This document shows, piece after piece, positions 38,968 through 50,735 of a DNA stretch of 64,000 nucleotides (positions within the stretch are counted from its first letter, which is position 1; every line of letters starts with the position of its first letter). Made by a program: the position numbers and the translations under genes. The notes under the pieces are model-generated. The model was not told the origin of the DNA, searched no databases, and saw only the letters and a program-made list of their open reading frames with translations. Source of the stretch: Hyphomicrobiales bacterium (GTDB lineage: Bacteria; Pseudomonadota; Alphaproteobacteria; Rhizobiales; Phreatobacteraceae); the NCBI GenBank assembly GCA_017304475.1, contig JAFKKV010000014.1, positions 186,001-250,000 on the forward strand. Reading direction: 5' to 3'.

Positions 38968-41900
38968 TTACAGCGACCGCTTGATCTCCTCGACGCGATA
39001 GCACTCGATCACGTCGCCGGCACGCATGTCCTGATAGCCTTCGAAGGCCATGCCGCATTCCTGGCCGACCTGGACTTCCTTGACCTCGTCCTTGAAGCGC
39101 TTGAGCGTCGACAGCTTGCCTTCGTGGACGACGATATTGTCGCGGATCAGACGGACATGAGCGCCGCGCTCGACGCGGCCGTCGGTGACGCGGCAGCCGG
39201 CGACCTTGCCGACCTTCGTGATGTTGAACACCTCGAGGATCTGGGCGTTGCCGAGCATGGTCTCGCGCAGTTCCGGCGCGAGCATGCCCGACATGGCGGC
39301 TTTGATGTCGTCCACCAGATCGTAGATGATGTTGTAGTAGCGGATTTCGATGCCGGACCGGGCCGCCGCCTCGCGCGCTTCCTTGTGCGCGCGGGTGTTG
39401 AAGCCGAGCACCGCCGCTCCCGAGGTCTCCGCGAGCGTAACGTCGCTCTCGGTGATGCCGCCGACGCCGGACAGGATCACCCGGGCCGACACCTCGTCAT
39501 TGCCGAGCTTGGCGAGCGCGCCGATGATCGCTTCGACCGAACCCTGCACGTCGCCCTTGACGATCAGCGGGAACTCCTTCTTCCCCGCCCCCGCCTTGAG
39601 CTGCGTCATCATGTCGGCGAGCGAGCCACGGCCCGCGCCGGCGCGCGCCGCCTGCTTCTCACGCTTCTGGTGCGCGCGGTAATCGGTGATTTCGCGGGCG
39701 CGAGCTTCGCTCTCGACCACCGCGACGCGATCACCGGCTTCCGGCGTGCCGTTGAAGCCCAGCACCTCGACCGGGGTCGAAGGGCCGGCATCGGCAAGCT
39801 GAGCGCCCTTGTCCGAAATGAGGGCGCGGACGCGGCCCCATTCGGCACCGGCCACGACGATGTCGCCGCCGCGCAGCGTACCGCGCTGGATCAGCACGGT
39901 GGCGACCGGGCCGCGGCCGCGATCGAGCTTGGCCTCAATGACGGTGCCTTCGGCCAGGCGATCCGGATTGGCCTTCAGGTCGAGCAGTTCCGACTGCAGC
40001 TGGATCAGCTCCAGCAGCTTGTCGAGATTCTGCCCGGTCTTGGCCGAGAGCTCGATCTCCAGCACGTCGCCGCCCAGGCTTTCGACCTGAACTTCGTATT
40101 GCAGGAGGTCGGTCTTGACCTTTTCCGGACGGGCGTCCGGCAGGTCGATCTTGTTGATCGCCACGATCATCGGAACCTTGGCGGCCTTGGCGTGATTGAT
40201 CGCCTCGACCGTCTGCGGCATCACCGAATCGTTGGCGGCCACCACCAGCACGACAAGGTCGGTGACCTTGGCGCCACGGGCACGCATGGCCGTGAAGGCG
40301 GCGTGACCGGGCGTATCGATGAAGGTGATCTTGCCGCCGAGCGGCGAGACGACCTGATAGGCACCGATATGCTGGGTAATGCCGCCGGCTTCGCCGGAGA
40401 CCACATTGGTCTTGCGCAGCGCGTCCAGCAGCGAGGTCTTGCCGTGGTCGACATGGCCCATGATGGTCACGACCGGGGCGCGCGGCTGCAGCAGCTCGTC
40501 CGCATCCGGAATGTCGAAGAGACCCTCTTCGACGTCGGACTCGGCAACACGCGTCACCGTATGGCCGAGCTCCTCGGCGATGAGCTGCGCCGTGTCCGCA
40601 TCGATCACATCGGTGATCTTATGCATCTGGCCCTGCTTCATCAGCATGCGGATGATGTCGACCGCACGCTCCGACATGCGGTTGGCAAGATCGGCGATCG
40701 TGATCGTCTCGGGGATCGTGACTACGCGCATGATCTTTTCTTTTTGCTCGGTCACCCGGCGACCGGTCATGCGCTGCACACGACGGCGGAACGAGGCTTC
40801 CGAACGCATCCGGTCGGAGGCGTCCTCGAGCGCATTGGTCAGCGTCAGGCGCGTGCGGCTCGGTGCATCCGGCGACGGCGTCGGGCGAGCCGGCGGGGTC
40901 GCCGCCTTGCCCGGCATGCCGCTGCGGCGCGGAGCGCCGCGCGGTGCATCGTCATCGTCGCCTGCACCCGGACGCGGACGTCCGGCCGAGGGCGGGCCGG
41001 ACCGCATCGGGCCGGCGCCTTCGGGACGGGTCGGGATGGCGCTTGCCGGTGCGCCGGCGCCTGCGCCGAACGGGCGCGGCGGACGCGGGCCGTCGAGGCG
41101 CGGCGGACGGCCGTCGCGCATCGGCGGACGGTCACCGAAGGGCCGGTCACCCGGCGGACGATCCGGACGCGGGCCGCCGAAGCCGCCTTCGCGCGGCGGA
41201 CGATCGCCGAACGGGCGGTCGCTGCGGGGCGGACGATCGCCATAGGGGCGGTCTCCCGGCGGACGGTCCGGACGCGGGCCGCCGAAGCCGCCTTCGCGCG
41301 GCGGACGGTCGCCGAAAGGACGGTCGGTGCGCGGCGGACGATCGCCATAGGGACGATCGCCCTGCGGACGGTCCGGGCGCGGGCCGCCGAAGCCGCCTTC
41401 GCGCGGCGGACGGTCGCCATAGGGGCGGTCGCTGCGCGGCGGCGGACGGTCGCCGGCCGGCCGGTCGCCCTGGGGGCGCTCGATGCGCTGCGGCCGTTCG
41501 ACGGCGGGCGCACGCGCCTCGACCTGCTCGGGCTGCTGTTCGGCCGGCGGAGCCTCGGCGCGCGGCGTGCGGCCGAGATCGTCGAGCCGCTGCGGGCGGC
41601 TGTCGCCGCCGAAACGGCGGCGCGCCTCGAATTCGGCGCGGCGACGGGCATCTTCCTCGCGGCGATGACGCTCGTCTTCCTCGCGCTGGCGACGCTCCTG
41701 CTCGGAGCGCTCGGCATTGCGGCGGGCATCTTCCTCGGCGCGGCGACGGGCGTCGTCTTCGGCGACCTTGCGCTCGTCGGCCTCGCGCGAGCGCGCATCG
41801 GCCAGCGCGCGGTCGCGCGCGTCACGCTCTTCGTCCGACAGGGTCCTGAGGATCATGCCTGCGGCCGGCGGCTTCGCGGCGGCAGGAGCAGCCGGCGGCG

Positions 41901-42147
41901 CGGCCGGGCGCGGCGGCGCCTCGGCGGCCGGCGGCGCGACGGGAGCCGCAGGCGCGGTCGGCCGCGGCGGCGGCGGCGCAAAGCTGCGCGGCTTCGCCGA
42001 GACTTTTTCCACAACCACGGCCTTGCTGCGGCCATGGCTGAAGCTCTGGCGCACCATGCTGTGTTCGGGTCCGGCGGGTTTCTTCAGGCTGAGCGTTTTA
42101 CCGGTCAGGCTGATCGTCTTCTCGCCCGGGGTCTTCTCATCGGTCAT
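38968..42147 (-). CDS. infB: translation initiation factor IF-2
   Basis: 1059 residues, at the long end for IF-2. N-terminal region 1-420 is low-complexity; about 350 residues are rich in Pro, Arg, Gly and Asp and hold a 35-residue tandem repeat ([18 protein letters not shown] in each copy). The GTPase domain follows: [16 protein letters not shown] (G1), the G3 motif [17 protein letters not shown] and NKIDLPDA (G4). The C-terminal C1/C2 domains bind fMet-tRNA. The N-terminal segment GKTLSLKK is conserved in alphaproteobacterial IF-2. Fourth gene of rimP-nusA-ylxR-infB, closed by the terminator at 38904. Confidence 0.97.
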   Translation of the reverse strand: MTDEKTPGEKTISLTGKTLSLKKPAGPEHSMVRQSFSHGRSKAVVVEKVSAKPRSFAPPPPRPTAPAAPVAPPAAEAPPRPAAPPAAPAAAKPPAAGMILRTLSDEERDARDRALADARSREADERKVAEDDARRRAEEDARRNAERSEQERRQREEDERHRREEDARRRAEFEARRRFGGDSRPQRLDDLGRTPRAEAPPAEQQPEQVEARAPAVERPQRIERPQGDRPAGDRPPPRSDRPYGDRPPREGGFGGPRPDRPQGDRPYGDRPPRTDRPFGDRPPREGGFGGPRPDRPPGDRPYGDRPPRSDRPFGDRPPREGGFGGPRPDRPPGDRPFGDRPPMRDGRPPRLDGPRPPRPFGAGAGAPASAIPTRPEGAGPMRSGPPSAGRPRPGAGDDDDAPRGAPRRSGMPGKAATPPARPTPSPDAPSRTRLTLTNALEDASDRMRSEASFRRRVQRMTGRRVTEQKEKIMRVVTIPETITIADLANRMSERAVDIIRMLMKQGQMHKITDVIDADTAQLIAEELGHTVTRVAESDVEEGLFDIPDADELLQPRAPVVTIMGHVDHGKTSLLDALRKTNVVSGEAGGITQHIGAYQVVSPLGGKITFIDTPGHAAFTAMRARGAKVTDLVVLVVAANDSVMPQTVEAINHAKAAKVPMIVAINKIDLPDARPEKVKTDLLQYEVQVESLGGDVLEIELSAKTGQNLDKLLELIQLQSELLDLKANPDRLAEGTVIEAKLDRGRGPVATVLIQRGTLRGGDIVVAGAEWGRVRALISDKGAQLADAGPSTPVEVLGFNGTPEAGDRVAVVESEARAREITDYRAHQKREKQAARAGAGRGSLADMMTQLKAGAGKKEFPLIVKGDVQGSVEAIIGALAKLGNDEVSARVILSGVGGITESDVTLAETSGAAVLGFNTRAHKEAREAAARSGIEIRYYNIIYDLVDDIKAAMSGMLAPELRETMLGNAQILEVFNITKVGKVAGCRVTDGRVERGAHVRLIRDNIVVHEGKLSTLKRFKDEVKEVQVGQECGMAFEGYQDMRAGDVIECYRVEEIKRSL
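41130..41470. repeat. 105-bp tandem repeat inside infB
   Basis: The 20-mer starting AGCCGCCTTCGCG recurs at 41181, 41286 and 41391, giving a period of exactly 105 bp (35 codons) over about three imperfect copies. It encodes the Pro/Arg/Gly repeat in the N-terminal part of IF-2. In-frame, so copy number can change length without frameshift. Confidence 0.85.
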
Positions 42148-42186
42148 TCGGTTCTGGTCCTGCGCCTAGCGGCTGGTCCTGGGAAT

Positions 42187-42885
42187 TCAGTGTTTCGGCT
42201 CGTTGACGGAAGCCGGAGATGCTCCGCCGGTCAGGTCACCGGTGCGGAAAACCTCGAGGGCCGTGCAGCGCGCGAGAAAATTTGAGCTCGGCCCGCCGGC
42301 GAGCAGCGCTGCATGTACCACATTCATGCGCCCTAATGCCAAATCCAATTGCAGCGACGTGAACAAGGCGACGCGTGGCAGCTCGTCGTCTTCCTCATCG
42401 CGGCTGCGATGGACGGCCTGGGCCATTTTGCGGACCCCGTCGTCACCGGCATCGGTGGCATGGACGAGACCCGCAATATGGGTCTTCAGGATCGCGGCGT
42501 CCACCTTGGCGAAGCCGGTCACCACCGCGCCGGCCTTGTTGGCCAGCGAAAGGGCTTCGAGCGCCTGGCTTTCCAGCAGGCGATCGATCAGATCGGGCAG
42601 CGCGGGCGAAACCGTCACCTCGCGCTTGAAGGCGCGGGCGAACAGCTTGCGCCTGATCGCCTCGGCCAGCGCCGTGCGGGTCGGCGTCAGCCAGGCCCCC
42701 CGCCCGGGCAGCCGCGCCTTCAGGTCGGCCACCACGTCACCGTCGGGGCCGACGACGAAGCGCATCAACCGGTCCGGCGACACTGCCCGCCGGTTGACGA
42801 TGCAGGTGCGCTCGGCCTCGCCGCGGCGGACCAGGGGTCCGCCGTCGAGGAAAAGCTCATCCATGTCGTCGCCCGCCGTCATCAT
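42187..42885 (-). CDS. ylxR: YlxR (DUF448) / L7Ae-like RNA-binding fusion protein
   Basis: 232 residues. Residues 20-100 form the YlxR domain, with RTCIVNRRAVSPDRLMRFVVGP and GRGAWLTPT. Residues about 105-200 resemble the L7Ae/S12e-type domain (ALSLANKAGAVVTGF). The fused arrangement is typical of alphaproteobacteria; Gram-positives encode the two proteins separately. YlxR is an RNA-binding protein linked to RNase P regulation in some bacteria. ATG 42885; 42864 is an alternative. Sits between nusA and infB. Confidence 0.87.
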   Translation of the reverse strand: MMTAGDDMDELFLDGGPLVRRGEAERTCIVNRRAVSPDRLMRFVVGPDGDVVADLKARLPGRGAWLTPTRTALAEAIRRKLFARAFKREVTVSPALPDLIDRLLESQALEALSLANKAGAVVTGFAKVDAAILKTHIAGLVHATDAGDDGVRKMAQAVHRSRDEEDDELPRVALFTSLQLDLALGRMNVVHAALLAGGPSSNFLARCTALEVFRTGDLTGGASPASVNEPKH

Positions 42886-42905
42886 GGCCCGTCTTGATCC
42901 GAGGC

Positions 42906-44489
42906 TCAGGCCTCGGCCTCCTCATGCGCCGGCTCTTCCGCCGGGGCCTCGATCCAGCCCGCCTTGACGCGCGCCGACATGATCATGGCCTCGGCCTCGT
43001 CCTTGGACAGTTCGAAACCGTCGAGGAAGCCGGCATGCTTGGTGGTCTGGCCATCCTTGCGCTCCGACCAGCCGACGATGTCGTCCGGCACGCAGCCGGC
43101 GAAATCCTCGAGCGACTTCACGTCGTTCTCGCCGAGCTTGACCATCATGGCCGATGTCATGCCGTCGACCTCGCGCAGATCGTCGGCGACGCCCAGCGCC
43201 TTGCGCCTGGCGTCATGCTCGGCCTCGATCTTGGCGATATAGTCGAGCGCGCGGCGCTGCAGTTCCTGGGCGGTCTCTTCGTCGAAGCCTTCGATGCCGG
43301 CGAGATCGTTGAGGTCGACATAGGCGACCTCCTCGACCGTACGGAAGCCTTCCGAGGTCAGCAGCTGGCCGACGACCTCGTCGACGTCGAGCGAGGCCAT
43401 GAACAGCTTGGTGCGGGCTTCGAACTCGGCCTGGCGGCGTTCGCTCTCTTCCTGCTCGGTCAGGATGTCGATATCCCAGCCGGTCAGCTGCGAAGCGAGC
43501 CGCACATTCTGGCCGCGACGGCCGATGGCCAGCGACAGCTGCGGATCCGGCACGACCACCTCGATGCGCTCGCGATCCTCGTCGAGCACGACCTTGGCGA
43601 CTTCGGCGGGGGCCAGCGCATTGACCACGAAGGTGGCAATGTCGGGGTTCCACGGAATGATGTCGACCTTCTCGCCCTGCAGTTCGGCGACCACCGCCTG
43701 GACGCGCGAACCGCGCATACCGACGCAGGCGCCGACCGGATCGATCGACGAATCGCGCGACACGACTGCGATCTTGGCACGTGAGCCGGGGTCGCGGGCG
43801 ACCGCCTTGATCTCGACGATGCCGTCATAGATTTCAGGCACTTCCTGGCCGAACAGCTTGGCCATGAATTGCGGATGGGTGCGCGACAGGAAGATCTGCG
43901 GACCGCGCTGCTCGCGGCGCACGTCGAACAGATAGGCGCGCACGCGATCGCCGTTGCGGAACATTTCGCGCGGGATCAGCTCGTCGCGGCGGATAATGCC
44001 TTCGCCGCGGCCGAGATCGACGACCACATTGCCGTATTCGACCCGGCGGACGAGGCCGTTGACGATCTCGCCGACGCGATCCTTGTATTCGTCGAACTGC
44101 CGGTCGCGCTCGGCCTCGCGCACCTTCTGCACGATGACTTGCTTGGCCGACTGGGCGGCGATGCGGCCGAAATCGAAGGGCGGCAAGGTCTCGGCGATCC
44201 AGTCGCCCGGCTGGGCGGCGGGATTGCGCCGGCGCGCGTCCTCGGTGGCGATCTGGGTGGCGAGGTTCTCGACGGTGTCGACGACCAGCAGCAGGCGCGA
44301 CAGGCGGATCTCGCCGGTCTTGCCGTTGATCTCGGCGCGCACCTCGGTCTCCTGGCCATAGCGCGAGCGCGCCGCCTTCTGGATCGCGTCCTCCATGGCT
44401 TCGAGCACGATCTGCCGGTCGATCTGTTTCTCACGAGCGACGGCATCGGCGATCTGAAGCAATTCGAGGCGGTTGGCTGAGACGGCCAT
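42906..44489 (-). CDS. nusA: transcription termination/antitermination protein NusA
   Basis: 527 residues. N-terminal RNA polymerase-binding domain (1-130, starting MAVSANRLELLQIADAVAREK), S1 domain (about 135-200, GEIVNGLVRRVEYGNVVVDLG), KH domains (about 230-345, with GACVGMRGSRVQ and LAIGRRGQNVRLA), and two C-terminal helix-hairpin-helix acidic repeats (about 365-500). NusA modulates pausing, termination and antitermination. Coupled with rimP (13 bases upstream) and with ylxR. Confidence 0.97.
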   Translation of the reverse strand: MAVSANRLELLQIADAVAREKQIDRQIVLEAMEDAIQKAARSRYGQETEVRAEINGKTGEIRLSRLLLVVDTVENLATQIATEDARRRNPAAQPGDWIAETLPPFDFGRIAAQSAKQVIVQKVREAERDRQFDEYKDRVGEIVNGLVRRVEYGNVVVDLGRGEGIIRRDELIPREMFRNGDRVRAYLFDVRREQRGPQIFLSRTHPQFMAKLFGQEVPEIYDGIVEIKAVARDPGSRAKIAVVSRDSSIDPVGACVGMRGSRVQAVVAELQGEKVDIIPWNPDIATFVVNALAPAEVAKVVLDEDRERIEVVVPDPQLSLAIGRRGQNVRLASQLTGWDIDILTEQEESERRQAEFEARTKLFMASLDVDEVVGQLLTSEGFRTVEEVAYVDLNDLAGIEGFDEETAQELQRRALDYIAKIEAEHDARRKALGVADDLREVDGMTSAMMVKLGENDVKSLEDFAGCVPDDIVGWSERKDGQTTKHAGFLDGFELSKDEAEAMIMSARVKAGWIEAPAEEPAHEEAEA

Positions 44490-44502
44490 GTCTGTCTCCC
44501 CT

Positions 44503-45315
44503 TTAGCGGGTCGGCTTTGGTTTGGCGTGACGGCCCGGGCCTTTCGGCTTCGGACCTCGGGGCCCGCCGGTGGTCCGGCCGGGCTTCAATTTCTTCGGAA
44601 CCGGCGTCGTCCTGACCGGACGCGGGGTTGCCGGACGGACCACGACGAACTGGTCCGACGGATCGTTTTCATTGTCCGGCTCGGGCAGTTCGAAATCGTC
44701 CTCCCCGTCGTCGTCCTCGTCGAAATCATCATCGTCTTCGTTGGCCCGGCCGGCGGCTTTGGCCCGGCGCAGCGCTTCGCGAATAAGATCGTCGGTCAGG
44801 ATGAGCCGGGCTTCGCCGATCTCCTCGATGGGCAGCACGACGTCGGGGGTTTCATCCCCCTTCACATCGGTCCGCTTCAGGCGCGCGCCGGTTCCGGCCG
44901 AGCCTTCGATGATACCCGAACCTTCGATGATACCCCTGAAGCGCTTGCGGCCATCCTGGGCCACGGCCATTTCGATGCGGGCTTCGTAGCCGGCCCAGCG
45001 GTCGAAATCGCCGGCGCGAACCAGCGGCCGGTCGATCCCCGGCGACGACATTTCCAGATTATAAGCCTCGACGATCGGATCTTCCACGTCGAGCACCGGC
45101 GACAGCGCGCGGCTCGCCGCCTCGCAATCGTCGATGGTGAAGCTGCCGTCCGGACGCTCGGCCATGATCTGCAAGGTCGAGCCGCCGCCGCTGGCGCCGG
45201 TCACGCGCACACGCACCAGCCGGAAGCCCAGACCCTCCAGGACGGGCTCCACGATGGCAGCAACCCGTGCGGCCATTCCGGTTTCGACGATCAGGCGCGG
45301 ATCTTCCGCCGACAA
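44503..45315 (-). CDS. rimP: ribosome maturation factor RimP
   Basis: 270 residues. RimP is needed for 30S maturation. N-terminal core [16 protein letters not shown] and SSPGIDRPL (with the conserved PG.DRPL motif) are seen; the C-terminal 90 residues are a non-conserved acidic ([15 protein letters not shown]) then basic tail. The start is TTG at 45315, six bases after GGAG; a TTG four codons earlier has no such site. A tandem 15-bp duplication gives [12 protein letters not shown] near 120. A terminator-like hairpin lies in the leader, 34 bases upstream. Confidence 0.9.
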   Translation of the reverse strand: MSAEDPRLIVETGMAARVAAIVEPVLEGLGFRLVRVRVTGASGGGSTLQIMAERPDGSFTIDDCEAASRALSPVLDVEDPIVEAYNLEMSSPGIDRPLVRAGDFDRWAGYEARIEMAVAQDGRKRFRGIIEGSGIIEGSAGTGARLKRTDVKGDETPDVVLPIEEIGEARLILTDDLIREALRRAKAAGRANEDDDDFDEDDDGEDDFELPEPDNENDPSDQFVVVRPATPRPVRTTPVPKKLKPGRTTGGPRGPKPKGPGRHAKPKPTR

Positions 45316-45348
45316 TAGCAACTCCAACCGAAAGCAGACTTCAGAAAC

Positions 45349-45380
45349 AAAAAGAGCGGGCCCCCGGGGGAACCCACTCT
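45349..45380 (-). terminator. terminator hairpin upstream of rimP (end of the FYDLN gene or rimP leader attenuator)
   Basis: On the minus strand GAGTGGG (45379-45373) pairs with CCCGCTC (45360-45354), with an inner GC-palindrome and a run of five T (45353-45349). It ends 34 bases before the rimP start, so it could either end transcripts from the gene at 45486 or act as an attenuator of the rimP-nusA-infB operon. Confidence 0.7.
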
Positions 45381-45485
45381 CACGATCGCGTCCAGCGGAC
45401 GTTATGAGATGACCTAAGTCGGCCCTTCACATACGCCCGATCAGCAACTTTCGCAAGAGGCGCCGCAAGGCGCCCCGGGGTTGCG

Positions 45486-47998
<2,513 letters not shown>

Positions 47999-48002
<4 letters not shown>

Positions 48003-48364
48003 CCCCGTTCGGCGCCCGGGTTCGCCAGTTGCGCGAGGCCAAGGGCGCGACGCTCACCGCCATGGCCGCGACGGTCGGCGTCTCCGCCGCCTATCTCTCG
48101 GCGCTCGAGCACGGCAAGCGCGGCCGGCCGAGCTGGTATCTGGTGCAGCGCATCATCGCCTATTTCGGCATCATCTGGGACGAGGCGGAGGAGCTGGCCA
48201 AGCTCGCCGAGATCTCCCATCCGCGCATCGTCATCGACACGTCGGGCCTGTCGCCGCAGGCGACCGAGCTCGCCAACCTGCTCGCCCGCCGCATCGGCCT
48301 GCTGGCCGATGAGGAAATCGCCGAACTGCTCTTCGTGCTGAAGTCGAAGCTGCCGGGGCGCTAG
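47999..48364 (+). CDS. XRE-family helix-turn-helix protein
   Basis: 121 residues. An N-terminal HTH (residues 6-65: [36 protein letters not shown]), then a helical tail (66-121) without recognised domain. It is translationally coupled to cmk (overlap ATGA). Related proteins downstream of cmk/aroA occur in some rhizobia but are uncharacterised. A 41-bp inverted repeat begins 43 bases after its stop. Confidence 0.8.
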
Positions 48365-48407
48365 CGTGTCGTCACCTTCGGATTGAAGCATTGCATCAAG
48401 GATAGGC

Positions 48408-48574
48408 CGTCCTTCGAGGCTCGCAAGAGCTCGCACCTCAGGATGAGGTAGGTAGGGAATTGCACGGCCGTAGCTCACGAAGCGTCGAGCATATCGCGCA
48501 TCCCGCACCGCCCAACCTGCAATTCTCTCCACTCCTCATCCTGAGGTGCGAGCTCTTGCGAGCCTCGAAGGACG
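48408..48574. repeat. perfect 41-bp inverted repeat with 85-bp spacer
   Basis: Left arm 48408-48448 and right arm 48534-48574 are exact reverse complements over 41 bp. The core (GAGGTGCGAGCTCTTGCGAG in one orientation) centres on GAGCTC. Similar interspersed palindromic elements are common in Rhizobiales genomes; this pair is arranged as an inverted repeat and could form a large cruciform or a stable RNA hairpin. It fills the 258 bases between the XRE gene and the methyltransferase gene. Confidence 0.9.
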
Positions 48575-48622
48575 ACTGACCGAATTGCAAGACCCTCAGC
48601 TTCAACGCGAAACGATCAGCCC

Positions 48623-49372
48623 CTAAACATCCCCGTCCCGATGCGCCTGGCGCACCGCCGGGCTCGGCCTGAGTGCCGGCTTGAAGATCTGGATCGCCCG
48701 TTCGCGCCGGACCAAAGCCGGCTTGTAGACCTGCTTGGTCGCCTCCACCAGGTGGACGCCGGCAAATGGCAGGGACAAGGCCGAGCCGAGCCGTTCCCAG
48801 GCTCCCGCCGAGCCGAGGATCAGCGATTTGCGGATCGGCGGCACCCACAGGGCCTGGCTCCAGGCGACCGGGGTGAACGAGCTTTCGCGCATCAGCTCGG
48901 TCAGCTGGCTCGACGAATAGGGCCGGCCCTGGCCAAACGGCGTGGTGTCGCGCTGGGCCCACAGCCCGCGCCGGTTCGGCACCACGGCGAGCACCCGGCC
49001 ACCGGCGGCGAGCACCCGCCAGACCTCGCCGAGCAGCGCCTGCACGTCGTTCGACACTTCCAGGCCGTGCACGATCATCACCCGGTCGACCGCCGCATCG
49101 GCGAGCGGCAGGCGGTCGTCCTCGACGAGCGCCGCCTTGCTCGGCCGCGCCGTCGGCCAGTGGATCACCCCTTGCCGGGCCGGCATGAAGGCGAGCGATC
49201 GCTCGGCATCCTCGCGGAACAGGCCGAGATAGGGCGTGCAATAGCCCAGCCCCACCATGGTCATGCCGCGGGCGCTCGGCCAATGGGTCTGGATGGCGTG
49301 GTTGACCATGCGCCGGGCGACCATGCCGAGCGACGAGGAATAGAAGGCACGCAGATCGACGACGTCGGACAC
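48623..49372 (-). CDS. class I SAM-dependent methyltransferase
   Basis: 249 residues. The methyltransferase fold is seen in TMVGLGYCTPYL (glycine loop, about 38-49), RLPLADAAVDRVMIVHGLE (Asp and motif III region, about 87-105) and LRVLAAGGRVLAVVPNRRGLWAQ. The start is GTG at 49372. The C-terminal 70 residues are specific. Divergent from gloB by 99 bases, an arrangement usual in Rhizobiales, but the substrate is unknown. Confidence 0.86.
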   Translation of the reverse strand: MSDVVDLRAFYSSSLGMVARRMVNHAIQTHWPSARGMTMVGLGYCTPYLGLFREDAERSLAFMPARQGVIHWPTARPSKAALVEDDRLPLADAAVDRVMIVHGLEVSNDVQALLGEVWRVLAAGGRVLAVVPNRRGLWAQRDTTPFGQGRPYSSSQLTELMRESSFTPVAWSQALWVPPIRKSLILGSAGAWERLGSALSLPFAGVHLVEATKQVYKPALVRRERAIQIFKPALRPSPAVRQAHRDGDV

Positions 49373-49471
49373 TTTTGCTCAGGACTTTCGATTCAGCCCT
49401 GCCCAGAATGAATTGGCAGAAGCCCGCGGGCAATGACATAACGCCGCCAGGATGAACGCCGGGAGAATATC

Positions 49472-50239
49472 ATGGCCGCCGAGATCCACCTCTTCACCTG
49501 CCTCGACGATAATTTCGGCGTGCTGATGCACGACCCCGCCACCGGCGCCACCGCCGCCATCGACGTGCCGGACGCCGAGCCGGTGCTCGCGGCGGCCGCG
49601 GCCAGGGGCTGGACCATCAGCCATATCCTGGTGACCCATCACCATGGCGATCACGTCCAGGGCATTCCCATGGTCAAGGACGCGACCCGCGCCCGGGTCA
49701 TCGCCAATGCCGCCGACGCCCATCGCATTCCCCTCGTCGACGAGACGGTGCTGCCGGGCGGCGTCGCCCGGTTCGGTTCCTTCGTAGCCGACGTCATCGA
49801 CACGCCCGGCCACACGGTTGGCCACATCGCCTACCATTTCGGCTCCGAGAAGGTGCTGTTTTCCGGCGACACCCTGTTCTCGCTCGGCTGCGGCCGGCTG
49901 TTCGAGGGCACGCCCGCGCAGATGTGGGCTTCCCTCCAGGCGCTGAGCCGCCTGCCGGCGGCCACCCAGGTCTATTGCGGCCATGAATATACCGCCTCCA
50001 ATGCCCGCTTCTCGCTCTCCGTCGATCCGGACAATGCCGCGCTGAAAGCTCGCGCCGAGGAGGTGACCCGGCTGCGCGCCGACAACCTTCCGACCTTGCC
50101 GACCACGATCGGCCGGGAGCGCGATACCAATCCGTTCCTGCGCGCCGCCGATCCCGCGATCGCAGCCCATCTCGGCATGGCCGGCGCGACGCCGCTCGCG
50201 GTCTTCACCGAACTGCGCGAACGCAAGAACAAAGCCTGA
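49472..50239 (+). CDS. gloB: hydroxyacylglutathione hydrolase (glyoxalase II)
   Basis: 255 residues. Hydrolyses S-lactoylglutathione to lactate and glutathione, completing methylglyoxal detoxification. The binuclear metal motif THHHGDHV is near 54-61, HTVGHIAYHF follows, FSGDTLFSLGCGRLFEG near 129-145 and YCGHEYT near 168. The C-terminal NPFLRA segment is the glutathione-binding tail. GGGAG is seven bases before the ATG. Confidence 0.95.
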   Translation: MAAEIHLFTCLDDNFGVLMHDPATGATAAIDVPDAEPVLAAAAARGWTISHILVTHHHGDHVQGIPMVKDATRARVIANAADAHRIPLVDETVLPGGVARFGSFVADVIDTPGHTVGHIAYHFGSEKVLFSGDTLFSLGCGRLFEGTPAQMWASLQALSRLPAATQVYCGHEYTASNARFSLSVDPDNAALKARAEEVTRLRADNLPTLPTTIGRERDTNPFLRAADPAIAAHLGMAGATPLAVFTELRERKNKA

Positions 50240-50266
50240 AATGGAATCGAGCTCCGCGGCGTCCGG

Positions 50267-50515
50267 TCAGAAATCGACCGCGATGCCGCCGACCTCCCAA
50301 TCGTCGTAACGCACGGGATCGGCGCCGCCGCGGCCGTGCAGTTCGGGATTTTTGGCAAGCTCGGCCGCCTTGGCCTCCAGCGCCGCACGCCGTTCCGCGG
50401 CTTCCGCGAGCGCGCGCTTGGCCGCCTCGCTCAGCACTTTGGGCGGCGGCTCACGGGTCAGCGTCGAGGGTTGCGCGACCGCGACCGCGGTCGAAAAGGT
50501 CGGCTTGTCGTTCAT
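50267..50515 (-). CDS. DUF1674 family protein (SdhAF4-like)
   Basis: 82 residues. The C-terminal half has the DUF1674 signature GRGGADPVRYDDWEVGG. Eukaryotic SDHAF4 binds flavinylated SdhA; bacterial homologues are assumed to help succinate dehydrogenase assembly. sdh genes are not in the window. The N-terminal half is Ala/Glu-rich helical. This is the last core gene before the truncated tRNA. Confidence 0.85.
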   Translation of the reverse strand: MNDKPTFSTAVAVAQPSTLTREPPPKVLSEAAKRALAEAAERRAALEAKAAELAKNPELHGRGGADPVRYDDWEVGGIAVDF

Positions 50516-50561
50516 CCCGTGGGAGAAACGCCCGCATCCCAACAAAGTCAAGCCGCTGCCG

Positions 50562-50589
50562 TTGACCGGCGGGCGCGGCTGGCTATAGT
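50562..50589 (+). promoter_or_regulatory. sigma-70-type promoter of the truncated tRNA-Leu
   Basis: TTGACC (50562-50567) and TATAGT (50584-50589) with a 16-bp spacer, ending 12 bases before the tRNA 5' end. A near-consensus housekeeping promoter that would still transcribe the remaining tRNA half and whatever follows. Confidence 0.7.
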
Positions 50590-50601
50590 CCGCCCCGCGT
50601 T

Positions 50602-50640
50602 GCCCCTATGGCGGAATTGGTAGACGCGCTCGACTCAAAA
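50602..50640 (+). pseudogene. 5' half of a tRNA-Leu(CAA), truncated after the anticodon loop
   Basis: The 39 bases form the acceptor 5' strand, D arm and anticodon stem/loop start of a tRNA-Leu with anticodon CAA (loop CUCAAAA). After the loop the sequence departs: the 3' anticodon strand, variable arm, T arm and CCA are absent. The break falls at the anticodon loop, a classic crossover point for tyrosine integrases that target tRNA genes. Confidence 0.85.
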
Positions 50641-50674
50641 AGTGGTTTGTCTACCATATCCACAGCTTTTGAGA
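50633..50674. other. inverted repeat at the tRNA break (candidate att core)
   Basis: CTCAAAA plus GTGG (from 50634) is mirrored by CCAC and TTTTGAG (ending 50673), a stem with a small bulge spanning the exact point where tRNA sequence ends. Such inverted core sites flanking a crossover are expected for an integrase attachment site. Whether this is attL of an island is inferred. Confidence 0.5.
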
Positions 50675-50735
50675 CGGGCCGAAAGTGTAGTAAGATCAGT
50701 TGTTTACAAAGACAGGAGTTGAAGCCGCCGCAGTT

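Noticed and set aside
41130..41470. CRISPR-like repeat array
   Set aside because: The repeats are contiguous, in frame with infB, and without spacers.
38938..42285. Plus-strand frame of over 1100 codons opposite infB
   Set aside because: Antisense to infB; the repetitive Arg/Ala composition mirrors the infB tandem repeats.
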